This document shows positions 17,715 through 25,870 of a DNA stretch of 40,786 nucleotides, one piece after another (the first letter of the stretch is position 1; each line of letters opens with the position of its first letter). The DNA is from an uncultured Verrucomicrobiota bacterium (GTDB taxonomy: Bacteria; Verrucomicrobiota; Verrucomicrobiia; Limisphaerales; JADLHS01), in the NCBI GenBank assembly GCA_903828255.1, contig CAIKLQ010000671.1, positions 1-40,786 of the forward strand, given 5' to 3'. Under the pieces are notes generated by a model. The model saw only the letters and a program-made list of their open reading frames with translations, ran no database searches and was not told the DNA's origin. A program made the translations under genes and the position numbers.

Positions 17715-17930
17715 CCGCCGTTTCGCCCTGTATTTCCAGCTTACTTAGGCGAAAACCCCTTGATTCGAGGGCCCCGCGGCGGTTTGGCAGTGATCGGCAA
17801 GCAGGGCGGACTACGGGTTAGGCAATTTCGACCGCGCCACTAGTCAGTTCTTTCCGGTAGCGGGCAGATCCCACCGGTTCCGTGAGGTTGCTCCTAAATC
17901 CGGCAGTTGGTTTTTAACAAGCGAAGGGAA

Positions 17931-18038
17931 ACCACAGATGGACCCAGATGCACCTAGATTCTTCCGGGAAAAAGCATTCACCCTCTGGGTGATCCCCGGT
18001 CTTTTCGTAACTCCTTCTGATCTGTGTCCATCTGTGGT
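17931..18038. repeat. 108-bp nested palindromic element
   Basis: The outer arms are ACCACAGATGGACCCAGAT (17931-17949) and, read in reverse complement, ACCACAGATGGACACAGAT (18020-18038), with one mismatch in 19. Inside are CCGGG (17964-17968) paired with CCCGG (17995-17999), and a TCACCC-TCT-GGGTGA hairpin (17978-17992). The outer arm resembles a dispersed repeat that I have seen described only as a common intergenic sequence in environmental genomes. It has the form of a MITE- or REP-like element and no coding capacity. Confidence 0.65.
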
Positions 18039-18103
18039 ATTAATTGCTCGTTTCAAATTGATCCGTTTAGTGTCTGGGGGAAACGCGCTGTTGGCCTTTC
18101 GTT

Positions 18104-18145
18104 CTCGTCCTCAGTTGGTCAGGGAATTTCGGGAACGAGGACGAG
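18104..18145. repeat. Inverted CTCGTCCTC repeat
   Basis: CTCGTCCTC at 18104-18112 is mirrored by GAGGACGAG at 18137-18145. The right arm lies within a purine run (GAACGAGGACGAGGAGG). It looks like a second dispersed repeat placed next to the palindromic element. Confidence 0.45.
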
Positions 18146-18331
18146 GAGGATTCGCTTCTGAGGGCTGCCGGCCAAACATTCGCGAAGCGACCGCTGAGCC
18201 GGAACATGCGAACGCGTGGCCCAAAAAAAACTGTGCCGCGCGTTCGGAGTCCACGCTTTAACGGGCCGCGGGGTTGCTTCAATAGCCGTGTGGCGGAGGG
18301 CGGGCTTCTGTCCCCTGCCCTCTGCCCTGGG

Positions 18332-19273
18332 TCACCGCAGATAGCTCAACAAGGACTGACTCTGGCCGATGAGGGCGGCGCCGCTTTGCAAGGCGGCTTG
18401 GAAAGTAGTCTGCGCGGCGCTTAATCGGGTCAAGGTTGCCGCCAAGTCAACGTCCGAGTTCTGCGAGATCATCTGTTTGAGGGAAAGGGACTGGCCGGCC
18501 GCGACGGAATCGGCCGCCAAAAGCTGCGTCTGAATGATGCCGTTGTTACCCGCCTGAAGCGTGATGTTGTCCTCGTCCTGCGCCAGTGCGGGAATGTCCG
18601 CCGAGGAAATGGAAGCGGTGTCGCCCGCGCCAAAATGATTTTGCAAGGCGATAAGGTGATTGAAAAAATCTGCGCCATTGCGGGAATCAGTGATGAGTCC
18701 GGTGGCCCCGCTCCCAGAGGTGTTCGCGCCGGGGACTTGGACGGATACCGTAGTGCCGGCGGCAATCTCGGCGGCCGGCACGGCATCATTGCCTTGATAG
18801 GTAACACTGGTGATCTTCCCGTTGGCATCCGCGACCGCCACAAAAGGCGGTTGGGCGGTGTTCGTGCCGCCAAACAGATAGTCGCCCTGGTGCTGGCTAT
18901 TCATGAGTTGCACCGCCTGCCGGACCAGTTGGGTGACTTCGGTGGCGTGGGACTGGAGTTCGGTAGGCGACCTGGCGCCGTTGGCCAGAGTGGCCAGCTC
19001 GCCCGCGCGCGACGAAACCTTATGCAGCCCCTGGATGGCGTTGGCGGAACTGTTGGCCTGCGCTTGCAACGCCGCGATGTTATGCCGGTATTGGGTGGAC
19101 TGGCTCTCCTGCGTTTGCAAATTCAACACTTGGCGCATCGCCGTGGGATCGTCTTCCAGTTGCGAGATTCGCTTGCCGGTCGCTGCCTGGTTTTGCAAAC
19201 GATACTGTTGACTACCCAAGGTACCCAGTTGGCTGACCAGCGCATCCGGCGCGTTATTGAAGGCGATACGCAT
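18332..19273 (-). CDS. flgL: Hook-associated protein 3 (hook-filament junction)
   Basis: FlgL joins the hook to the filament together with FlgK. The 313-residue product opens MRIAFNNAPDALVSQLGTLG and has the flagellin-like N-terminal helices (ATGKRISQLEDDPTAMRQVL). The typical NSQHQGDYLFGGTNTAQPPF segment lies near residue 125. It ends in a flagellin-like C-terminal helix (LSAAQTTFQAALQSG). Length is close to the family norm. It starts 4 nt after flgK and is the last gene of the hook block. A non-coding region with repeats follows. Confidence 0.95.
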   Translation of the reverse strand: MRIAFNNAPDALVSQLGTLGSQQYRLQNQAATGKRISQLEDDPTAMRQVLNLQTQESQSTQYRHNIAALQAQANSSANAIQGLHKVSSRAGELATLANGARSPTELQSHATEVTQLVRQAVQLMNSQHQGDYLFGGTNTAQPPFVAVADANGKITSVTYQGNDAVPAAEIAAGTTVSVQVPGANTSGSGATGLITDSRNGADFFNHLIALQNHFGAGDTASISSADIPALAQDEDNITLQAGNNGIIQTQLLAADSVAAGQSLSLKQMISQNSDVDLAATLTRLSAAQTTFQAALQSGAALIGQSQSLLSYLR

Positions 19274-19277
19274 AGGT

Positions 19278-20696
19278 CTATCCTTTCAAGTTCACCACGA
19301 TATCGAGCATTTGATCAACAGTACTAACAAGATGGGCTGAGGCTTGGAAAGCCCGCTGATACTTAACGAGGTCCACCATTTCCTCGTCGAGTGAGACGCC
19401 GCTGACGGCACTGCGCTGGGCTTGCAGCATGTCTTGCACGACCTGCTGATCGCTGAGTTGGCTATTGACGGCGGACAAGGAGAAGCCGAGGTCCGTAATA
19501 ACTCCGGTATAGCTGTCGGAGAAAGTCTGGTTGCCGAGGGCGGCTTGTTTGGTGCTACCTAATTGAGCGAGAGCAAGGGCAATTTGACCATTGCCCGCCG
19601 TTCCGAGTACTCCGCTGGCCTGGAGTTTCGAGGGGTCGCTGGCCAAAGCGGCATTGACCTTAATATCAGCAGCGGTGGCCCCGGCGAAGAAGTCGGCATT
19701 GGTATTACCATTGAGGTCATAGCCCGCCCGATAGACGGTGTTGACCTGAGTGATAAGCTGCGAAGCGACGCTATTCAGCCCACTCCGCAACGATTGGAGG
19801 GTGCCGTCGCGCGCGGCGATGGTGCCCTGGAGGCTGCCCCCGGTGAGCGCGAGCGACGTGCCGGAGTTGGTGGTCCGGACGAGGAACTGACCCCCGCCGG
19901 CGTCGTAGCTCTGGAGGGTGTCATCCAAGCTATTACCCGCCACCAACAGATTGCCCGCTACGGAGATATTCACCGCGCCGTCAGGAGTCGTCGCCGATTG
20001 AAAGCTTACGAGCTTGGCCAAGTCCTCGAGCTTTTGTTGGCGGAGGTCCCGGAGGTCGTTAGCCACGCCGCCGGAGGTCGCTTCGGAGTCCGAAATCTGT
20101 TGGTTCAATCCAGCGATGCCTGACAAAAGTTGGTTCGCATTGGAGACATCGGATTGAACCGATTGGTTGAGTTGATCATGCACCACACCCAGGCGTTGGT
20201 CCACCTGATTGAACTGCGCCGCCAGTTGTTGCGCCTCGGAGATGACCGCCTGGCGATTGGTAAGCGAAGCCGGGGCCGTGGTCAGGTCCTGAAAGGCGTT
20301 GAATAGCCCGCTCAAGTCATCCGCCAACCCGCCACTCGAACCAACGCCATTGGTCCCCCCTGTGGAGGCGCTGCCGGCGAGTTGCTCGCCGAGGCCCGCC
20401 GTGGTGTACTGGAGCGCGGTCTGTTGGGATTGGAGAAAGCCCATGACGCTGGTCTCGCTGCGAATCTGGCTATCGAGAAACGTATTGCGCAACTGCGTGA
20501 TCGCCACGGCGTCCACGCCCGTCCCCTCGGGCCCCATGCCACCCATGGTTGGCGTGCTGGTTTGGAGGGTTAGCCGCTGGCGAGCGTAGGCGGGGTTGTT
20601 GACGTTCGCCAGGTTCTGACCCGCTACGGCGACCCCCTCTTGCTGGGCTTGCAGCGCGCGCGCACCGACGTTTAACATTCCAAATAGGCCGGGCAT
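19278..20696 (-). CDS. flgK: Hook-associated protein 1
   Basis: FlgK is the first hook-filament junction protein, exported with the FlgN chaperone. The 472-residue product has the rod/hook N-terminal motif (LFGMLNVGARALQAQQ, then VAGQNLANVNNPAYARQRL) and the C-terminal helix with VSLDEEMVDLVKYQRAFQAS and TVDQMLDIVVN. The middle carries the expected Gly/Ser/Ala-rich domain. It lies 9 nt after flgN and 4 nt before flgL, so the chaperone and both of its clients are encoded together. Confidence 0.96.
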   Translation of the reverse strand: MPGLFGMLNVGARALQAQQEGVAVAGQNLANVNNPAYARQRLTLQTSTPTMGGMGPEGTGVDAVAITQLRNTFLDSQIRSETSVMGFLQSQQTALQYTTAGLGEQLAGSASTGGTNGVGSSGGLADDLSGLFNAFQDLTTAPASLTNRQAVISEAQQLAAQFNQVDQRLGVVHDQLNQSVQSDVSNANQLLSGIAGLNQQISDSEATSGGVANDLRDLRQQKLEDLAKLVSFQSATTPDGAVNISVAGNLLVAGNSLDDTLQSYDAGGGQFLVRTTNSGTSLALTGGSLQGTIAARDGTLQSLRSGLNSVASQLITQVNTVYRAGYDLNGNTNADFFAGATAADIKVNAALASDPSKLQASGVLGTAGNGQIALALAQLGSTKQAALGNQTFSDSYTGVITDLGFSLSAVNSQLSDQQVVQDMLQAQRSAVSGVSLDEEMVDLVKYQRAFQASAHLVSTVDQMLDIVVNLKG

Positions 20697-20705
20697 AAAC
20701 AGGGA

Positions 20706-21200
20706 TCAACCGACTGCTTCGTAGAAGACATGGCCCGGGGCGGACGCCGGCGCCATAGAGCCGGAGTCGTTATAGGTGGGCACGCCAATGGCACAAAAGG
20801 AATTGATGAATTGGCCCATGAGTTCCAAGGATCGACTGAGCAAAATGTGGTTTTGCCGGGCGCGCTGTTGGACGCGCGCCAGGAGTTGGTTGTTCTCATC
20901 CACAAGCGCGGAGACGAGGGGCCGATAGGAATCGGGCAAGACGGGAATCAACAGGGCAATGAAGGTTTCATCCGGCTGGTTGAGGGCGCGCGACAAGTCC
21001 CGCTGGCGCTGGCCGCGTTCGCGGCGCGCGGCCTGAATCACTTCGCCCTGCGCGTTGATGGCAGAGACGGTTTCCGACAATTCATCCGCGAGACGGCGGA
21101 CGACCTGTTCCTGCTGGACATCCAACAAAGCGAGCATCTCGCCGTATTGTCTCAGTTCTTCGCGCAGGCTCTCGACGAAATTCTGGAGGAGCTCATTCAT
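20706..21200 (-). CDS. flgN: FlgN-type export chaperone
   Basis: FlgN keeps FlgK and FlgL in a secretion-competent form in the cytoplasm. The 164-residue product is mostly long amphipathic helices (LLQNFVESLREELRQYGEML, DVQQEQVVRRLADEL) as in the FlgN family, with a loose Pro/Ala/Ser tail. Sequence conservation in this family is low, so the call leans on helical character, size and its position directly before flgK. Its start overlaps the end of flgJ by 8 nt, which suggests translational coupling. Confidence 0.82.
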   Translation of the reverse strand: MNELLQNFVESLREELRQYGEMLALLDVQQEQVVRRLADELSETVSAINAQGEVIQAARRERGQRQRDLSRALNQPDETFIALLIPVLPDSYRPLVSALVDENNQLLARVQQRARQNHILLSRSLELMGQFINSFCAIGVPTYNDSGSMAPASAPGHVFYEAVG

Positions 21201-21573
21201 GGTTCAGATTCTTAAGGTGGGCCGTCCGGGCGTTAAGATGTTCAGGGGCGACGTGCTTGGCCCCTAATTGTTGTTGCAGTTCGCGGGCTAGGTTCTTGCC
21301 CACGCCGAAACTGCCGGACTTGGAAATATCTTCCGCCATCTGGTTCACGATCATATCCCGGTAGATGTCGTCGGCACTGGAGTTCCCCGTGTATTGCGAC
21401 TTGAAGACGGGCCGCTGGCTTTCCGAAAGGATCTGCCGCAGCAGGACGGCTTCGAAGGCCCGACTGACTTCGGCAATTTTTTCGGCCTCGGGCACCTGCT
21501 TATTGGCCGCGAGGCGGTCCAGCGATATGTTGCTGGCCTCAATGCCCGGGGAATGTAGTGGCAAGATGTTCAT
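21193..21573 (-). CDS. flgJ: Rod-binding protein, FlgJ N-terminal domain only
   Basis: FlgJ caps the growing rod in the periplasm. The 126-residue product has the rod-binding domain (EVSRAFEAVLLRQILSES, then YRDMIVNQMAEDISKSG and GVGKNLARELQQQL). It has no C-terminal muramidase domain, unlike the 313-residue enterobacterial protein. Single-domain FlgJ is common outside gammaproteobacteria, where a separate lytic enzyme opens the wall; none is seen in this window. The gene begins one base after the flgI stop. Confidence 0.93.
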   Translation of the reverse strand: MNILPLHSPGIEASNISLDRLAANKQVPEAEKIAEVSRAFEAVLLRQILSESQRPVFKSQYTGNSSADDIYRDMIVNQMAEDISKSGSFGVGKNLARELQQQLGAKHVAPEHLNARTAHLKNLNHE

Positions 21574-21574
21574 A

Positions 21575-22735
21575 TCAGCGAATTATCAATTCCGCCTGTA
21601 AAGCACCCGCCTGTTTCATGGCCTTAAAAATCGCCATCATGTCGCGCGGCGTCACCCCCAACGCATTGAGTGCGGAAGCGACTTTTTCGACGGTCGGCAA
21701 GTCGGGCAGCGTCACGAGGGCGCCTTTGCTCTCGGAGACCTTGGTGTCGGTACTCGGCGTAACCATCGTCGTCCCGGTCTTACTAAAGGCATTGGGCTGC
21801 GAGACATCCAAGTTACGAGCGATGGTAATAGTCAGGTTGCCATGGGACACAGCGCAGTTGGAAATCCGGGTGGTGGCCGTGGCAACAATGGTGCCGGTAC
21901 GCTCGTTGATAATGATGCGGGCCGGCGTATCGGGGATCACTTCGATGGCCTCCAACCGGGCAATAAAATCCACCGGAAATTTTTCGCCGCCCTCGGGGAT
22001 ATGGACCAGGACGGAGGTCGAATCCACGGCCCGCGCGGCGTTGGTGAACGCCTGATTGATCGCCCCCGCGAGGCGGGCGGCCGTAGTGAAACTCCCTTCG
22101 CGCAGGAGCAGTTCGATGGTGTTTTCGCGTACGATGGTGGCGGGAATTTCACGTTCGACGATGGCCCCACCGATCATGGTGGCCACGGTGGGGTGGTTCT
22201 TGGAAACGGTAGCCCCGCCAGCTCCCCCTTGGCCAGCAATGAAACCATCCACGGACATTGGCCCCTGGGCGACGGCATAGACGCGGTTGTCAGCACCGAG
22301 GAGCGGGGTCTGCAAGAGCACCCCGCCTTGCAACGTTTTGGCATCGCCCATGGACGAAACTAGCACGTCGAGGCGCGTGCCCGGCTTGGCAAAGGCCGGA
22401 ATATCCGCCGTGACTAGGACCACCGCGATATTTTTGGCGGAGAGGGTCGCGGCGGGCACGTTGACGCCATAGCGTTGCAGGATGTTGGCGATCGTTTGCT
22501 TTGTGTAAATCGGGTCCTTATCGCCCTCCCCGGCGAGGCCGACCACCAGGCCGTAGCCGACGAGTTGGTTGTCCCGCGCGCCCGAGATCACCACCAAGTC
22601 GCGCACCGGGACGCCGCCGGCGGAATTGTAAGGCCAGCAACTAAGTGCCAACAGGACCGCAAGCAGAGGGCGGAGGGCAGACCTCTGACCTCTGACCTCT
22701 GACCTCTGACCTCCGGCTAAGTAGCGGTGTAACAT
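21575..22735 (-). CDS. flgI: Flagellar P-ring protein
   Basis: FlgI builds the bushing around the rod in the peptidoglycan layer. The 386-residue product has the family hallmark NQLVGYGLVVGLAGEGD near residue 57, plus PGTRLDVLVSSMGDAKTL and LLQTPLLGADNRVYAVAQGP. It ends near the conserved ALNALGVTPRDMMAIFKAMK. The signal sequence (PLLAVLLALSCW) is preceded by an odd n-region (GGQRSEVRGQRS) that is simply the translation of a 7-bp tandem repeat. No good Shine-Dalgarno site precedes the ATG, so the start is slightly uncertain. Confidence 0.96.
   Translation of the reverse strand: MLHRYLAGGQRSEVRGQRSALRPLLAVLLALSCWPYNSAGGVPVRDLVVISGARDNQLVGYGLVVGLAGEGDKDPIYTKQTIANILQRYGVNVPAATLSAKNIAVVLVTADIPAFAKPGTRLDVLVSSMGDAKTLQGGVLLQTPLLGADNRVYAVAQGPMSVDGFIAGQGGAGGATVSKNHPTVATMIGGAIVEREIPATIVRENTIELLLREGSFTTAARLAGAINQAFTNAARAVDSTSVLVHIPEGGEKFPVDFIARLEAIEVIPDTPARIIINERTGTIVATATTRISNCAVSHGNLTITIARNLDVSQPNAFSKTGTTMVTPSTDTKVSESKGALVTLPDLPTVEKVASALNALGVTPRDMMAIFKAMKQAGALQAELIIR
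22681..22715. repeat. Heptamer tandem repeat ACCTCTG (5 units) inside flgI
   Basis: Four perfect copies of ACCTCTG and one ACCTCCG run head to tail. Read through on the minus strand they encode the basic n-region of the FlgI signal peptide. Because 7 is not a multiple of 3, the protein repeat is seven residues long. Confidence 0.9.
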
Positions 22736-22753
22736 GGAATTTTGATCAGGAAA

Positions 22754-23425
22754 TCAGAAGGGACTAAACTTGTCCCAAACCCCTTGCAGCCAGCCTTTGC
22801 GCTGGGTGTCGCTTACCGTGCCTTTCGAGTTAAACTTGATGGTGGCGTCGGCGACATTGTAGCTGTAAACGGTGTTGTTCGCCATGATGTCGTTCGCCCG
22901 GATGGTGCCGCGGAGAGTGATCGTCTGCTGTTCGCCCGAGAATGAGCTTTCGCGGTTCCCTTCGAGGATGAGGTTGTTATTTGGCAACACGTCCACCACG
23001 CGCACGGCGACGCTGGCAATGATTTGCTGAGAATTATTGACGGTGCCGCCGCCGTCAAAGGTGCTCTTGTTCGCCATGCTCAAAGCTGGCAACTTGCCAC
23101 CCTTGGTCATGAAGCTACTGGCATCCGGACTAAAGAGGAAGGTCTTGATGGCCGCGTCGATACTGGACTGCTTAGAGGTCTTAGTGCTGTTGTCTTTGGT
23201 GGCGGTGGTTCTTTCCTGGACGAGGATCGTCACGATGTCTCCGACCTGTCCGGCGCGTTTGTCGGCACACATGGACTTGGCCTCGCCTTCCTTCCAGAGA
23301 GAATCGGCCGAGAGCGAAGCCGAAAAGAGAAGCAGCGCGCTGGCAGCGAGCGCACTGCTGATGAGCCGCGGGCGCGGCAGGAGCGACCGGCGCAACTCAA
23401 AATGATATAGCGATAGTTTGTTCAT
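22754..23425 (-). CDS. flgH: Flagellar L-ring protein (no lipobox visible)
   Basis: FlgH forms the outer-membrane ring of the hook-basal body. The 223-residue product has the family signature: GDIVTILVQERTTATKDN near residue 63, SFSGEQQTITLRGTIRANDI, and a tail with GWLQGVWDKFSPF. FlgH is normally a lipoprotein. Here the signal region (SALAASALLLFSASLSADSLW) has no cysteine, so cleavage by ordinary signal peptidase after SLSA is expected. The start overlaps the flgA stop by 29 nt; an internal start near codon 11 is possible and would not add a lipobox. Confidence 0.95.
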   Translation of the reverse strand: MNKLSLYHFELRRSLLPRPRLISSALAASALLLFSASLSADSLWKEGEAKSMCADKRAGQVGDIVTILVQERTTATKDNSTKTSKQSSIDAAIKTFLFSPDASSFMTKGGKLPALSMANKSTFDGGGTVNNSQQIIASVAVRVVDVLPNNNLILEGNRESSFSGEQQTITLRGTIRANDIMANNTVYSYNVADATIKFNSKGTVSDTQRKGWLQGVWDKFSPF

Positions 23426-24209
23426 CTTGGACCTTTCCTCGGAGTTCCCGACGGGATTGTAGATTGCGAACGCGCACGAACTGTCCGGGCACGCCTTCTT
23501 CCATCACTTCAACTTTCAACAATATGGTCAGAGCATTGTCACCCATGATGGCGTTGACCGTTTGCCCGCGGTAAACCACGGGCTTGAGCCGGAGCGCACG
23601 CAGAGTCAACGGGGTACCCATCGCAACACTCTCCGTCAACTCGTAGGCCGTAGGGACGGCGGGCAGTTCATAAAGCGGATCCCGCAGCGTCAGCACATCG
23701 CGGCGCACGCGGGTCACCGGGGCGTCCGCCAGCAATTGGCCGCGCTGCAGCGGGCTTTCGGCCACCACCACTTCCCGCCAGAGCCGCGCTTGCACTGGCA
23801 CTTGCCACGAACCGATGAGTTGGCGGCCGGCCCGCATTTCAAAGCGCAGGACCGAATTCGGGGTCATCCGGTTGATAGCCGGCTCCAAAATCTCGACCGT
23901 CAATAGCTCGTCCGGAACCTTGACCGGAGTCCAGGGTCGGGTAATCCGCAATTCCCATTCGGCGCCGTTCGCGTTCCGCCCGGCGTTCAATGACTCGGTG
24001 AGCAGGGTGCGGAGCTCGTCTTCTTCCAAGCGCCGGGGCGGGCGCACCACGGGGACGGAAGTCGGAGCTCGGGGGTCGGCTGGCTGACTTCTGACTTCTG
24101 GCTTCTGCCCCCGGACCTCGGGTTCGGCGGCGACGTCGAGGGCGACCGCCCCGAGGGCGAGGCAGGTCAGGGCCAGGCGCGGAGAGAGTTTGGCAAAGAT
24201 CCTATTCAT
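23397..24209 (-). CDS. flgA: P-ring assembly chaperone FlgA
   Basis: FlgA is a periplasmic chaperone needed for FlgI polymerisation. The 270-residue product has a signal peptide (LALTCLALGAVALDVAA). It also has a SAF-type region (VVVAESPLQRGQLLADAPVT) and the C-terminal GQTVNAIMGDNALTILLKVEV and VRVRNLQSRRELRGKV motifs. Right after the predicted cleavage site is EPEVRGQKPEVRSQ, encoded by a 7-bp tandem repeat. The start codon overlaps the flgG stop by one base (TGATG). It lies directly upstream of flgH and flgI, its ring partners. Confidence 0.92.
   Translation of the reverse strand: MNRIFAKLSPRLALTCLALGAVALDVAAEPEVRGQKPEVRSQPADPRAPTSVPVVRPPRRLEEDELRTLLTESLNAGRNANGAEWELRITRPWTPVKVPDELLTVEILEPAINRMTPNSVLRFEMRAGRQLIGSWQVPVQARLWREVVVAESPLQRGQLLADAPVTRVRRDVLTLRDPLYELPAVPTAYELTESVAMGTPLTLRALRLKPVVYRGQTVNAIMGDNALTILLKVEVMEEGVPGQFVRVRNLQSRRELRGKVQDEQTIAISF
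24087..24107. repeat. Heptamer repeat ACTTCTG (3 units) inside flgA
   Basis: ACTTCTG, ACTTCTG and GCTTCTG lie head to tail and encode part of the sequence just after the FlgA signal peptide. The unit differs by one base from the ACCTCTG unit in flgI, so the two arrays belong to one family. Confidence 0.8.
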
Positions 24210-24991
24210 CAGCGTTTCAGGTTGTTGCCGCCCTGCAACATTTCGTCGGCGGTCTGCACCGCCTTGGAGTTCACTTCATACGCGCGCTGGGCCAGAATGA
24301 GATTGACCATTTCCTCGACCACTTTGACGTTCGAGAGTTCGAGCGCGCCCTGGCTGACTTCGCCAAACCCGTTTTCGCCGGGCGTGCCGAGTTGAGGCGT
24401 TCCGGAAGCCTGACTTTCCCGGAAAAGATTTCGGCCCATGCTCTCCAAGCCATTCGGATTCATGAAGCGAGTCAGTTGCATCTGGAAGGTCGTCTTCCCG
24501 CTGGGCGTCGCGTAGGTCACATAGCCGGTTGGCGAGACGGTAATGTTGGTGGTGCCTGCCGGCACGGCCTGAAAGCCGCTCAATACTGGCAGACCGTCGC
24601 TGGTCATAATACGCCCATCCGACGCGGTCTTCAGCGACCCCGCGCGCGTATAGGCGGTGGTGCTGTCGGGCAACTGCACTTCAAAAAAGCCATTGCCGTT
24701 GATGGCCAGATCCAGTTGCTCGCCGGTTTGCGTCAATTCTCCGTTGGTGAAGACTCGGGAAGTGGCCACCAACCGCGAGCCGTGGCCGATTTGAATGCCG
24801 GTGGGCAACTGATTGCCCCCACCCTGTTCGGCGCCGGGAGCGCGGGTCGTTTGGTAAAGCAAATCCTCGAACTCCGTCTTGCTCTTCTTGAAGCCGGCGG
24901 TGTTGACGTTCGCGAGGTTATTGGAAATGACGTCGAGGTTGAGTTGCTGGGATTCCATCCCGGCGGCGGCTGAGTAAAGGGCGCGGAGCAT
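24209..24991 (-). CDS. flgG: Distal rod protein
   Basis: FlgG forms the distal rod that crosses the periplasm. The 260-residue product matches the family length. It has the N-terminal MLRALYSAAAGMESQQLNLD and ISNNLANVNTAGFKKSKTEF. The central LAINGNGFFEVQLPD follows, and the C-terminal region has GALELSNVKVVEEMVNLI and LAQRAYEVNSKAVQTADEML. A gap of 89 nt separates it from flgF, with no clear promoter. Confidence 0.97.
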   Translation of the reverse strand: MLRALYSAAAGMESQQLNLDVISNNLANVNTAGFKKSKTEFEDLLYQTTRAPGAEQGGGNQLPTGIQIGHGSRLVATSRVFTNGELTQTGEQLDLAINGNGFFEVQLPDSTTAYTRAGSLKTASDGRIMTSDGLPVLSGFQAVPAGTTNITVSPTGYVTYATPSGKTTFQMQLTRFMNPNGLESMGRNLFRESQASGTPQLGTPGENGFGEVSQGALELSNVKVVEEMVNLILAQRAYEVNSKAVQTADEMLQGGNNLKR

Positions 24992-25080
24992 ATTATCGTA
25001 TCAGGTGGCACGAATCCCAGTCACCGAGAGCAACGGCAACCACCCGGCGGTGAGATTCTAAATGAAGAGTGCGGGACATG

Positions 25081-25839
25081 TTAGCTGAGCGGATTCCCCA
25101 CGTCGGTGATGAGTCGCCCGATGCGTTCATCCGACGTCGTAATGACTTTTTGGTTCGCCTGAAAGAGCCGGCTGGCGTTGATCAGGTTCACCATTTCCGT
25201 GATGGTGGAAGTGTTGGAATTCTCCACAAAGCCCTGGCGCACTGAGGTGCGGGTTGCGGCGTTTGGGAGCGCCCCTTGGTCCCCGACGATGAACAAGCCG
25301 GCACCGGTCGGCACCAGCGCGCCGAGGTCGGCAAATTCAGCCAACTTCAACCGCCCTTTTAGCTCGCCTCCCTGCGAAACTTCGCCGGTGAGCGAAACGG
25401 AGATCGGCCCGGGGTTGTTCGCGTCAAGCTGCAACGAGCCGCCTTCACTCTGCACTGGCAGACCCTGCTTGGTCACTAATTGGCCCTGCCCGTTGACGCG
25501 AAAGGCGCCATCGCGCGAGTAGCCCGACCGGCCGTCGGGCATTTGCACTTCAAAAAAGCCCGGACCATCGAGAGCCAGGTCGGTGGCGGTGCCGGTCGGG
25601 TGGAGTTCGCCCGGCTTGAAATTATTGCTGGTGCCGGCCAGCGGCATCGTGAAGTGCTGGCGGTTCAACGGCGAATTTATCTGGGAATGCTGATGATGCC
25701 CTGCCTGCACGGAGCTGAAGGAAAGGTCCTGCTTCTTGAAGCCGGGAATCTGACTGGACGCGAGGTTCGCCGAGATCACCTCCTGCCAACGTGCGGTCGC
25801 ATTCATCGCCGCTGCCGCTTGATAGATACTCACATCCAT
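25081..25839 (-). CDS. flgF: Proximal rod-type protein FlgF
   Basis: FlgF is one of the rod subunits. The 252-residue product begins MDVSIYQAAAAMNATARWQE, followed by ISANLASSQIPGFKKQDLSF. It has LALDGPGFFEVQMPDGRSGY and the C-terminal QGFVENSNTSTITEMVNLIN. The N-terminus fits the family, so the ATG at 25839 is likely correct even though a candidate promoter ends only 15 nt upstream. It heads the block flgF-flgG-flgA-flgH-flgI-flgJ-flgN-flgK-flgL. A 256-bp non-coding gap precedes it. Confidence 0.94.
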   Translation of the reverse strand: MDVSIYQAAAAMNATARWQEVISANLASSQIPGFKKQDLSFSSVQAGHHQHSQINSPLNRQHFTMPLAGTSNNFKPGELHPTGTATDLALDGPGFFEVQMPDGRSGYSRDGAFRVNGQGQLVTKQGLPVQSEGGSLQLDANNPGPISVSLTGEVSQGGELKGRLKLAEFADLGALVPTGAGLFIVGDQGALPNAATRTSVRQGFVENSNTSTITEMVNLINASRLFQANQKVITTSDERIGRLITDVGNPLS

Positions 25840-25854
25840 ACGCGTTAGTCCCCA

Positions 25855-25870
25855 AGCAATGATAGTGCCA
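25855..25870 (-). promoter_or_regulatory. Sigma-54 promoter before flgF
   Basis: The minus strand reads TGGCACTATCATTGCT, almost the full -24/-12 consensus (TGGCAC, 5 nt, TTGCT), with GG and GC exactly 10 nt apart. It stands at the end of the 256-bp gap that begins a new gene block. The expected start of transcription is only about 5 nt before the flgF ATG, which is unusually close. Confidence 0.65.

Larger units (their letters stand above)
17686..18331. other. 646-bp non-coding region between flgL and fliW
   Basis: No gene is supported; the short frames here lack recognisable domains. The stretch holds the 108-bp nested palindrome (17931-18038), an inverted repeat of CTCGTCCTC (18104-18145), a run of eight A at about 18223-18230, a Pro/Leu-type CCCTCTG heptamer-like run next to the flgL stop, and the candidate promoter before fliW. 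It separates the hook-junction genes from the flagellin group. Confidence 0.6.

Noticed and set aside
17795-17820. Possible sigma-28 box GCCGATCA before fliW
   Set aside because: The only TAAA-like sequence upstream (TAAC) is at an 18-nt spacing instead of 15, so the match is too weak.
17931-18145. CRISPR-like repeats
   Set aside because: The repeats are inverted pairs with no regularly spaced direct copies and no cas genes nearby.
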